Shown: piece by piece, positions 1 to 5,410 of the stretch
How positions within the stretch are numbered: the first letter of the stretch is position 1
Layout of the letters: every line of letters begins with the position of its first letter
Assembly: GCA_030620125.1 (NCBI GenBank)
Contig: JAUXFI010000145.1
Span: 1 to 5,410, forward strand
Direction: 5' to 3'
DNA length: 5,410 nt
Source: Anaerolineae bacterium
Lineage (GTDB): Bacteria > Chloroflexota > Anaerolineae > B4-G1
The notes under the pieces: model-generated
Databases searched by the model: none
What the model was told of the DNA's origin: nothing
What the model saw: the letters and a program-made list of their open reading frames with translations, nothing else
Program-made: the position numbers and the translations under genes

Positions 1-1088
1 AGGAGGAGCAGGTAGTCCAACCCGGCCTGGGAGAGTCGCCTGCGACGCAGCAGGTGAGCCACCCCCAGTACCGCTGCCACCGCCAGGAAGACCAGTTCCA
101 CCTCGCCGGTGCGAAACAGCAGCGTCACCCCGTAGAATAGGGGGCCGGGGTCCTCCCGTAGTATCCGCCCCAGGAAAAAGGTCGGCGTATCGTGGGCGGC
201 GCCCGCGTGGCGGGCCAGGCCCCACTTGACCGCCGCCAGCCCCCGTCCGGGGTCCACCCACATTGCAGGCCAGAGGGCCGCGTAGACCAGCGCGGCGATG
301 AGGAGCCAGAGGAGGAGATTGGGGATTAGAGATTGGAGGTTGGAGGTTGGAGATTGTGTGTTGCGTGTTGCGTCTATCAGGAGGACGAGGGCGGTGAAGG
401 GGATGAGGAACAGGGCCGGGGTCTTGGTCAGGAGAGCCAGCCCGCCCAGTGCCGCGGAGAGGATCAGCCAGCGGGTACGGTGCTCGCGGCGATAGACGAG
501 CAGCGACAGGGCGGCGAGCAGCATCAGCGTCGCCAATAGTGCGTCCAGGTGGAGGATCTTGGACTGGGCCAGGTAGTAGGGGCTGAGAGCCAGCAGGAGG
601 GCAGCGACGACGGCGGTTGCCTCGTCAAAGAGACGGCGCAGGAGGAGGTAGATGCCGACGATGCCGAGGGCGATCAGCAATACCAGCGGTGTCAGGGCAG
701 CGGCGATCTCCGCCACAGGCACCGGCCCGAAGAAATGGATGGCTTCGAAATCGGGGGGGACGGTGTGGGCTGCCGGTGTGACGCCGGAGAGGGTCCAATA
801 GACCTTTAGGCCGACTCCCGCCAGCCACATCAGCGCCACGCCCGGATGTTCCGAGTAGACGGTGTTCGCCCAGTCGCCTGCCAGCACCGCCTCGATGAAG
901 TGGGCCGAGCGCAGGTACCAGACCAGCGGCCGGGAGACCGGCTGAATGGCGCGGGGCAGGAAAGCGAGGAGGAAGAGAAGAATGGAGAATGGAGGATGGA
1001 GGATGGAGAATGAAGAATTACGAATTGCGAAGCGGTTCACCGGATGATTTCCTCTGGCAACCTCAACCTCAACCTTAGCCTTAATCAT
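1..1088 (-). CDS. GT39/GT-C family membrane glycosyltransferase, 3' end cut by window edge (gene A)
   Basis: The reading frame is open from the ATG at 1086-1088 to the left edge, giving 362 visible residues with no stop. It probably transfers a sugar from a polyprenyl-phosphate carrier to an acceptor outside the membrane (inference from family). Visible: a first membrane segment near residues 34-48. The loop after it has GDWANTVYSEHPGV (71-84), matching the acidic first-loop motif of Chloroflexota GT39-like proteins (D72, E80, H81). Membrane segments follow near 84-99 and 126-150. SKILHLDALLA (176-186) is the usual second motif with D182, and GGLALLTKTPALFLIPF (215-231) is the typical next helix. 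More helices lie near 258-275 and 330-346. Start: the ATG overlaps the stop of gene B as ATGA. An in-frame GTG at 1038-1040, preceded by AGAGGA nine bases upstream, is a serious alternative. It would remove 16 residues encoded largely by a hexamer repeat. Two heptamer arrays are translated as residues 21-37 and 239-258. Family call is firm; substrate is unknown. Confidence 0.88.
   Translation of the reverse strand, partial: MIKAKVEVEVARGNHPVNRFAIRNSSFSILHPPFSILLFLLAFLPRAIQPVSRPLVWYLRSAHFIEAVLAGDWANTVYSEHPGVALMWLAGVGLKVYWTLSGVTPAAHTVPPDFEAIHFFGPVPVAEIAAALTPLVLLIALGIVGIYLLLRRLFDEATAVVAALLLALSPYYLAQSKILHLDALLATLMLLAALSLLVYRREHRTRWLILSAALGGLALLTKTPALFLIPFTALVLLIDATRNTQSPTSNLQSLIPNLLLWLLIAALVYAALWPAMWVDPGRGLAAVKWGLARHAGAAHDTPTFFLGRILREDPGPLFYGVTLLFRTGEVELVFLAVAAVLGVAHLLRRRRLSQAGLDYLLL
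317..372. repeat. Heptanucleotide tandem array, eight degenerate units, inside gene A
   Basis: Reading the plus strand from 317 gives eight consecutive 7-mers: GATTGGG, GATTAGA, GATTGGA, GGTTGGA, GGTTGGA, GATTGTG, TGTTGCG, TGTTGCG. The consensus is GRTTGGA, with GTT/ATT constant in every unit. It is translated on the minus strand as residues 239-258 of gene A, a polar stretch (DATRNTQSPTSNLQSLIPN then L) between two membrane helices. Since 7 is not a multiple of 3, successive units are read in different frames. The local A+T content is well above that of the surrounding gene. Confidence 0.9.
980..1028. repeat. Heptanucleotide tandem array, seven units, near the 5' end of gene A
   Basis: Plus-strand units from 980 are GAATGGA, GAATGGA, GGATGGA, GGATGGA, GAATGAA, GAATTAC, GAATTGC; the consensus GRATGGA differs by one base from that of the array at 317-372. 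The array is translated as residues 21-37 (AIRNSSFSILHPPFSIL), directly before and into the first membrane segment of gene A. The units decay towards the gene start, as in an array that grew from one end. Confidence 0.9.
1050..1055 (-). promoter_or_regulatory. Shine-Dalgarno-like AGAGGA ahead of the alternative GTG start of gene A
   Basis: On the minus strand AGAGGA is followed by nine bases and then GTG at 1038-1040, in frame with gene A. It is the best ribosome binding site seen in the window and could define the real N-terminus. The protein would then begin MNRFAIRNSS, just ahead of the first membrane segment, and the hexamer repeat would be untranslated leader instead of coding sequence. 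Confidence 0.45.
1059..1082. repeat. Hexanucleotide tandem repeat at the B/A junction
   Basis: Plus-strand units AACCTC, AACCTC, AACCTT, AGCCTT follow each other without gaps, two bases past the stop codon of gene B. If gene A starts at 1088 they encode residues 3-10, KAKVEVEV, a short charged head. If it starts at 1040 they lie in the untranslated spacer. A six-base period keeps the frame, unlike the neighbouring heptamer array. Confidence 0.8.
1085..1088 (-). other. ATGA stop/start overlap between genes B and A
   Basis: The TGA of gene B (1085-1087) shares two bases with an in-frame ATG for gene A (1086-1088). This is the same arrangement as at the C/B junction, so it supports translational coupling and this start for A. 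No good Shine-Dalgarno sequence lies directly upstream within the 3' end of B, which fits re-initiation by the same ribosome. The competing start of A at 1038-1040 would leave a gap of 44 bases instead. Confidence 0.65.
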
Positions 1089-3637
1089 GGCACGTCTACT
1101 TTGCCCAACAGCAAGACCTGGCCCGCAGGTTGGCCGGTGCTCGATGCAGTCAGCTCCTCGCCTGACCTGGGCTCGTACACCACGACGGCCAGTTGGTATC
1201 GCCCGGGCGGCACACCGCTCAGATCACACCCCCTGGTGTCGCTGACCACCTCTCCGGCGTCCCACCAGGTCGTGGGGTAACTCCAGTCACGTGGCACCGC
1301 GTCGTTCTGCCACACCGCAGCGCCACTTGAGGGGTCCAGCAGACGGGTGGAGATCACATAGTCCTGCTCCATCAGGCGAGCCGCCTGCCAGTAGAAAGTA
1401 AAGTCCAGATGGTCATCACGGCGGTCAACGTCGTATCCCAACACACACAAGCGGTCACCAAAGCACCCCTCGGCGCGGAACTCGGGGGTGGGCAATTCGT
1501 ACGTTCGCGCCACCGGGGTCACTTCCAGCGTCGCCAGCGCGACGGGATCGCCGACAGGTTCGTCCGTCAACAGGTCCACCGCGCCAACCTGCACGTCATA
1601 CTTGCCGGGAGGCAGATGCGCATCCACCCGCAGGCGGTAGCGCCCGATCACGATGGTGTCCGGCGGCCACTGGGAACTCGGCCAGTCCGGGTAAAGCGCC
1701 ATCTGCTCGACCTGGGCGACGTTCCCCGCCTGATCCACGAACTCGACCCGAACTGCCAGGTCGCGTCCGGGCGGCTCCGCAGCGCCCCAGTGGATTTCGA
1801 GGCCCAGAAATGTCCCCTGGAGCACCTCCGCCGCTGGGCTAACATGCACTCGCAGCATTCCCAGGGTGGGTGTGAGCGTGTATGCGAGCGAATAACCACG
1901 CCCCATTTCCAGGTCGGTGTGGTAAGCCACGAGGTGCTCGTCCTCATACGCCGGAAGCAGCGAGAGGGACGTTTTCCACTGTTCAACCAGATCAGGTGAC
2001 GCCCGGTACTTGTGCAGCACCAGGTAGCGGATGTCCACGTCTGCCAACCGGTCGAACTGGCGCGAGATATCCGTGACATCTGATTCAATTACCCCCATCG
2101 TGCAGAGTGATCGGATCAGTGCGTGTTCTTCCATGAACCGGGTCGCCTCGTGCGGTGTGCGCGAGGTACACCCACCGACGATCTTTTTGCCGTGGATGGT
2201 CTGGTAGTACATGTAGTGCTTGGCCGTCTGACGGGCCGAAGGGAGCGGCGCGATGGCAAAATCGCCCGGCTCTAGCGCCAGTTGTTCGTAAAACGGCGAG
2301 ACCGCAGGTGTGACCGTGGGGAATGGCCAATGGCTATAGTCCAGAACGAGCAAGGACAAAACACCCACGGCCCACAGCACGCGCCACCGGGACCGCGCCA
2401 GCCAGTTCTGGACGACGACGCAGCCATACCCGGCCGCCCCTGCCAGGCCGAACATGACGAGCAACTGGAAGCGGAAGGGGCTACGCAAGAGTGGAATGAA
2501 CACCGACGACCAGGGCAGGGTGATCGTTTCGATCGTCTCCCCGTGGATCGTTGGGTGCGGCCCGATGGCGATCAGGAAAAAGATCACGGCGCTACCACAC
2601 CACATCCGCGCCTCCCGCTTCCCCTTCCACACACCGATACCTGCCAGCAACACCGTCACCAGCCCCAGGTAGCCGGCCCGCTTGACCGGCTCGATCCACG
2701 GTGGCAGCACCAGGTTGCGCAGGTCCATAGGACACCCTTTTTCGAGTGGCACCGCTATGTATGATTGTGACACCGTCAGTTGTTCGCGGAGCAGTGGCCA
2801 GAGGAAAGGTAACACGAGAAGCCCTGCCAGCAGAGCGAACGCCGCCAGTCCCCCGAGCCGTCGCCGGAACGAGGGGCAAGACTCAGTAGGCCCAATTTCG
2901 CTCGGCCTGGATCGCCAGATCCAGGCCAAGAGCGGGGATTTGACAATCCCCTCAGAGCGGTTTTGGATCCACTGAGACTCGAAGACCAGGTAGTATGCCG
3001 CGAACACCACCAGCCACAGGGAAAAGATGGTCATCAGGTGCCAACTCGTCAGGGCGTTGAGGAGGAAGAACAGAGTGGAGAGTATCAGGTACCGCCGCTT
3101 GCGCTCACGCAGCCAGCGGATGAGAAACAGCAACGACAGCGGTATCCATTGGGTGGACACCAACACCGGATGGATACTCTCGAATATGTGATAGGGATTG
3201 AAGGCGAACACGATGCCCGACACGATACCTGCTACCGGGGACGTCGTCAGGTACTCTACGAGCAGGTACATGCCAAAAGCCGACAGGAGGTAGGCGAGCA
3301 GGATGGTCGCGTTGTAGGCTGCGGGTTGGCCGGCCCAGGGCTGCAGGGCCAGGGAGATGGCAGTGTTGACGTGGCTGAACGAGTGAAAGACCAGGTTGAC
3401 ACCGTCGGGGTAGAACAGATAGTCCGTATAGTACAGCGACTCGCCCGGCGTGGTGAGCACGTGATGAGTCCACCAATCCGCCCAGGGGTTGATGTAGTCG
3501 TCAATGTCCCCGCCGGCCAACACCTGGCCCATCTGTAACGGCAACGGGCAGGTGATGACCAGGGTCAGCGCCACAAACAACCCCAGCACAGCCAGATGTC
3601 TACCCTGCTCCCGCCAGAGTCTGCGCATCAGTCTCAT
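1085..3637 (-). CDS. Polytopic GT-C-like membrane protein with two C-terminal extracytoplasmic beta modules (gene B)
   Basis: A complete frame of 850 residues. The N-terminal half (about 14-434) has roughly ten to twelve hydrophobic segments, for example 14-32, 107-129, 133-148, 160-177, 182-218, 260-285, 347-360, 389-409 and 417-434. The first loop carries GGDIDDYINPWADWW (42-56) with D44, D46 and D47. It is followed by FYPDGVNLVFH (75-85), then SQWIPL-like TQWIPL (162-167), TSWHLM (197-202) and SPFRFQLL (386-393). This arrangement resembles YfhO-like or other uncharacterised GT-C-type proteins of Chloroflexota. The acidic first loop would fit a sugar transferase, but I do not recognise a named family with certainty. 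Residues 440-590 form a soluble region. Two beta-sandwich-like modules follow: 594-705, diverged, with W617 and WPSSQW at 652-657; and 726-835, clearer, with FTFYWQ at 746-751, YPTTWW at 787-792 and PPGRYQL at 810-816. The ATG start overlaps the stop of gene C as ATGA; the ribosome binding site is weak (GTGGAAG about ten bases upstream). A second ATG lies three codons on. Residues 229-245 are encoded by a pair of DNA palindromes. Confidence 0.85.
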   Translation of the reverse strand: MRLMRRLWREQGRHLAVLGLFVALTLVITCPLPLQMGQVLAGGDIDDYINPWADWWTHHVLTTPGESLYYTDYLFYPDGVNLVFHSFSHVNTAISLALQPWAGQPAAYNATILLAYLLSAFGMYLLVEYLTTSPVAGIVSGIVFAFNPYHIFESIHPVLVSTQWIPLSLLFLIRWLRERKRRYLILSTLFFLLNALTSWHLMTIFSLWLVVFAAYYLVFESQWIQNRSEGIVKSPLLAWIWRSRPSEIGPTESCPSFRRRLGGLAAFALLAGLLVLPFLWPLLREQLTVSQSYIAVPLEKGCPMDLRNLVLPPWIEPVKRAGYLGLVTVLLAGIGVWKGKREARMWCGSAVIFFLIAIGPHPTIHGETIETITLPWSSVFIPLLRSPFRFQLLVMFGLAGAAGYGCVVVQNWLARSRWRVLWAVGVLSLLVLDYSHWPFPTVTPAVSPFYEQLALEPGDFAIAPLPSARQTAKHYMYYQTIHGKKIVGGCTSRTPHEATRFMEEHALIRSLCTMGVIESDVTDISRQFDRLADVDIRYLVLHKYRASPDLVEQWKTSLSLLPAYEDEHLVAYHTDLEMGRGYSLAYTLTPTLGMLRVHVSPAAEVLQGTFLGLEIHWGAAEPPGRDLAVRVEFVDQAGNVAQVEQMALYPDWPSSQWPPDTIVIGRYRLRVDAHLPPGKYDVQVGAVDLLTDEPVGDPVALATLEVTPVARTYELPTPEFRAEGCFGDRLCVLGYDVDRRDDHLDFTFYWQAARLMEQDYVISTRLLDPSSGAAVWQNDAVPRDWSYPTTWWDAGEVVSDTRGCDLSGVPPGRYQLAVVVYEPRSGEELTASSTGQPAGQVLLLGKVDVP
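2904..2927. repeat. Perfect 10-bp palindrome with 4-base loop inside gene B
   Basis: GGCCTGGATC (2904-2913) and GATCCAGGCC (2918-2927) are exact reverse complements separated by GCCA. Two more pairs form outside one mismatch (2901-2902 with 2929-2930). The hairpin is GC-rich and not followed by a T run on either strand, so it is not an intrinsic terminator. It encodes part of a polar loop of gene B (residues about 237-245). Confidence 0.85.
2934..2951. repeat. Perfect 7-bp palindrome with 4-base loop inside gene B
   Basis: GGGGATT (2934-2940) and AATCCCC (2945-2951) pair exactly around TGAC, only six bases from the neighbouring 10-bp palindrome. It encodes residues 229-235 of gene B (EGIVKSP). 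The two hairpins together look like one compact palindromic element. A further CTCAGT (2882-2887) / ACTGAG (2971-2976) pair brackets them, which may be chance. Confidence 0.75.
3634..3637 (-). other. ATGA stop/start overlap between genes C and B
   Basis: The TGA of gene C (3634-3636) overlaps the ATG of gene B (3635-3637). The preceding ribosome binding site is poor (GTGGAAG, about ten bases upstream), so translation of B probably depends on ribosomes finishing C. It indicates a single transcript and fixed stoichiometry of the two membrane proteins. Confidence 0.85.
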
Positions 3638-5410
3638 CGGCGCTGTGCTTCCACTGCTGTCAACGGGACCGCGTCGGCGGGAAGGCGCGCTCCCTGCTCG
3701 TCAAAGGCCGGCAGCCGCTCTCCGGTCTGGAGGCCGTAGAGACCCACCAGCAGGGCGTAGCGGCCCGGGTGAAGGTCGTCCGGGAGGAGCACCACCCGCT
3801 CGTCGGCGATGACATCTCCAGCGGCCCACAGGTCGGTGGGGTAGCCGCCGCTCAGCGGCGGCCCGTCTCCCTGGGCCAACGGCGGCCCCTCCTCCCCCAC
3901 CATGTGGACGAAAACGTTGAACGCCTGGCCCTGCGGCACGTCGCAGGCCCAGTAGAGGGTGAAGCGCAGCGTCTCCCCGGGCCGGACCGGGCCATTCCAC
4001 TCGGGGTCCCAGGCCACCAGCCGCACTCCTTCCCCCAACCGGTAGTCCAGGGGCGTGCCTGTGGGAGTCGCTGGCTCCCGCGCTGCCAGCCGCACCGGCC
4101 CCGCACTAACCGTGTCTCGCCCGCCGGCGGTGGTCAGACGGGGGCCTCCTGGCGGATAGAGCCCCAGGTCCAGCCGCAGCGCAGCCGGGGCCAGAGCATC
4201 CGGAGCCAGCGGCACGGGCACAGTGTCGGCGATGACCTCGCCAGTCTGCCAGCGGCCGGTGGGATAACGTCCCATGCCAGGGTGCGTGTCCAGCTCCCCG
4301 ATCTTGACCCCCTCCCGCCCGAAGGCTTGTAGGAAGAGGGTGTAATCGGTGTCCGTCTCCCCCAGCACCTGCCAGTAGAGAGTCGCTTCAAGCACGTCGC
4401 CGGGGTAGAGGGTGTCGGGGGCGATGTCGTACCCCAGGAGGCGAGCCAGGCCGGGGTAGGTCACATCCAGCGGGTGCTGGGGGGCGATCTCGTCGGGCGA
4501 CTCGTAACGAGGCGGGGGCGCGTAGGCCGGGGCCAGCACGCCCACCAGTCCGTAGACTGCCAGCGCCAGCATGCCCGAGGTCAGAGCAAGAGTCAGCCAC
4601 GACCGGCGGCGGGCAGGGACCCACTCGCTCAGCCCCAGCACGTAGAGGGGAGCCAGGACTGCCAGCGTTACGAAGAGGTAGCGCCCAAAGTCGGCGGCCG
4701 CGCTGACGGTCATGCGGGCAAAGTTGACCGCGAAAGCTACCAGTGGGGCGCTGGTCAGGATCAGCAGCGCAGCCGGCGGACATTCCCAGGGAATCCGCCC
4801 GGACTGGCGGCGGGCCCAGAAGAGGGCCAGTCCGCCAACCGCTGCCAACCCCAGCAGCCGGGCCAGCCCGTAAATCAGGCGGGGCATCGGTATCTGCCCA
4901 TAGCCGAACACTCCCCAGAGGGTATCGTGCAGGAAGCCTAGCTCCCGCGTCGCTGCCACCAGGTCTGGTGCGTTTTCTCGCACTCCCCAGACCCCCGTCT
5001 GTTGGACCATGCTCGTCGGCTCGCCGTAGAGAAGCAGGTTACGGGCAAACCACCACCCGCCGACCAGCAGCGCCAGCCCCACGACGATTCCGCCCAGTCG
5101 AACTACCTCCCGCCACCTATGACTCCCCCCCGCTTCGGGGATGCCGAGGAGGTGCTCCCCCCCGCTTCGGGGGAGCTGGGGGGGGTACAGGAGCGCCAGC
5201 CCTACCGTGGGTAACAGCAGCAAACAGGTCAACTTGGTCAGAAAGCCCAGCCCCACCAGCAGCCCCAGCGCCACGGCCCGCCGTGTCGTTGGGCCGTGCA
5301 TCAGGAGCCGGGCGGTCACGTACGACGTCGCCGCCGCTACCAGATTCGCCAGCGCGTCGTCGTGGACGGAGGCGGAAGTCGGAGGCCAAGCGGTCTTAGG
5401 AAGACAACCC
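3634..5410 (-). CDS. GT39-like membrane glycosyltransferase with two C-terminal beta modules, 5' end cut by window edge (gene C)
   Basis: The frame is open to the right edge and reads 591 residues (numbered from the codon at 5407-5409) to a TGA at 3634-3636. The true start lies outside. The GTG at 5317-5319 is internal, because the residues before it, SVHDDALANLVAAATSY (14-30), are the conserved second acidic motif and helix of this family, usually NDDALANLL. Membrane segments follow at about 43-75 (two), 105-121, 183-199, 211-230, 245-260 and 271-295. WWFARNLLLYGEP (119-131), LWGVFGYGQIPMP (164-176) and DFGRYLF (240-246) are family landmarks. After the last helix come two extracytoplasmic beta modules. 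The first is 320-421, with TLYWQ at 343-347, YPTGRW at 382-387 and GEV at 390-392. The second is 458-580, with TLYWA at 484-488, YPTDLW at 523-528 and HPGRYALLVGLYGLQTGERL at 547-566. The role is probably sugar transfer onto a surface glycan or protein, with modules perhaps contacting glycans (inference). A repeat-derived loop lies at about 75-97. It is the first visible gene of the operon, coupled to B. Confidence 0.88.
   Translation of the reverse strand, partial: GCLPKTAWPPTSASVHDDALANLVAAATSYVTARLLMHGPTTRRAVALGLLVGLGFLTKLTCLLLLPTVGLALLYPPQLPRSGGEHLLGIPEAGGSHRWREVVRLGGIVVGLALLVGGWWFARNLLLYGEPTSMVQQTGVWGVRENAPDLVAATRELGFLHDTLWGVFGYGQIPMPRLIYGLARLLGLAAVGGLALFWARRQSGRIPWECPPAALLILTSAPLVAFAVNFARMTVSAAADFGRYLFVTLAVLAPLYVLGLSEWVPARRRSWLTLALTSGMLALAVYGLVGVLAPAYAPPPRYESPDEIAPQHPLDVTYPGLARLLGYDIAPDTLYPGDVLEATLYWQVLGETDTDYTLFLQAFGREGVKIGELDTHPGMGRYPTGRWQTGEVIADTVPVPLAPDALAPAALRLDLGLYPPGGPRLTTAGGRDTVSAGPVRLAAREPATPTGTPLDYRLGEGVRLVAWDPEWNGPVRPGETLRFTLYWACDVPQGQAFNVFVHMVGEEGPPLAQGDGPPLSGGYPTDLWAAGDVIADERVVLLPDDLHPGRYALLVGLYGLQTGERLPAFDEQGARLPADAVPLTAVEAQRR
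5123..5185. repeat. Duplicated GC-rich hairpin repeat with long C and G runs inside gene C
   Basis: CTCCCCCCCGCTTCGGGG occurs exactly at 5123-5140 and again at 5155-5172, a 32-base spacing. Each copy folds as a small hairpin with loop CTT: CCCCG/CGGGG (5128-5140) and CCCCCG/CGGGGG (5159-5173). A run of eight G follows at 5178-5185 and could pair with the C7 at 5157-5163. The block encodes a polar loop of gene C, residues about 75-96 of the visible part (YPPQLPRSGGEHLLGIPEAG and on). The 32-base spacing puts the two copies in different reading frames. Confidence 0.85.

Noticed and set aside
317..372. CRISPR array
   Set aside because: Units are seven bases, contiguous and degenerate, with no spacers; no cas genes are present.
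625..828. Minus-strand frame of 67 residues inside gene A
   Set aside because: It is out of frame with the continuous gene A frame, which shows helices and GT39 motifs throughout; this frame is rich in R, P and H and lacks any domain character.
725..835. Disulfide network from Cys 725, 731 and 804 of gene B (protein positions)
   Set aside because: Odd cysteines are present in the last module, but without a structure or alignment there is no support for a specific bond.
1041..1084. Promoter between genes B and A
   Set aside because: No convincing -10/-35 pair is visible on the minus strand; the segment is repeat DNA and a possible ribosome binding site.
1409..1999. Plus-strand frame of 196 residues opposite gene B
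   Set aside because: Composition is that of a high-GC antisense shadow; the opposite strand encodes the coherent 850-residue protein.
2904..2951. Intrinsic transcription terminator formed by the hairpins in gene B
   Set aside because: No T run follows on either strand and the position is mid-gene; termination here would truncate B.
2963..3538. Plus-strand frame of 191 residues opposite the first helices of gene B
   Set aside because: Rich in Q, G, R and E with no motif; it mirrors membrane-helix codons on the other strand.
5317..5319. GTG as the true start of gene C
   Set aside because: The 30 codons upstream remain open and include HDDALAN, a conserved motif of the family, so the start must be beyond the window edge.
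4743..5399. Plus-strand frame of 218 residues opposite gene C
   Set aside because: Proline, arginine and alanine-rich shadow; gene C on the minus strand has family landmarks over the same stretch.

Overview
The window is about 60% or more G+C and holds three tightly packed genes, all read from the minus strand. In transcription order they run from the right edge to the left edge: gene C (3634-5410, 5' end outside the window), gene B (1085-3637, complete) and gene A (1-1088, 3' end outside the window). All three encode large multi-span membrane proteins. Genes A and C look like glycosyltransferase family 39 / GT-C type integral membrane sugar transferases. Gene B looks like a distantly related polytopic protein with a large extracytoplasmic C-terminal half. 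The style is typical of Chloroflexota, probably Anaerolineae or relatives, and of metagenomic contigs from that phylum: GT-C proteins ending in repeated beta-sandwich modules with an 'F/LYWQ ... YPTxxW ... GEV' signature. The assignment is made from pattern memory, not from a search.

Layout: both junctions are four-base ATGA overlaps (3634-3637 between C and B; 1085-1088 between B and A), so the three genes probably form one translationally coupled operon. No promoter, terminator, RNA gene, CRISPR array, transposase or other mobile gene is visible. No stretch over 300 bases lacks a gene. A likely flips lipid-linked sugar onto an acceptor, and C probably does a related reaction. B and C carry their own carbohydrate-binding-like or adhesive beta modules outside the membrane. 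Together they suggest cell-surface glycan or glycoprotein assembly; substrate and acceptor cannot be told from the sequence.

The most unusual layer is non-coding in character but sits inside the reading frames. Each gene contains a different kind of short DNA repeat placed in a hydrophilic loop or terminus without breaking the frame. A has two heptanucleotide arrays (317-372 and 980-1028) and a hexanucleotide array (1059-1082). B has two adjacent perfect hairpins (2904-2927 and 2934-2951). C has an exact 18-base direct repeat with internal GCTTCGG-type hairpins and long C/G runs (5123-5185). Because the repeats are read in several frames, they look like DNA-level insertions tolerated by the proteins, not conserved peptide motifs. 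The 7-base arrays would shift the frame of A if a unit were gained or lost.
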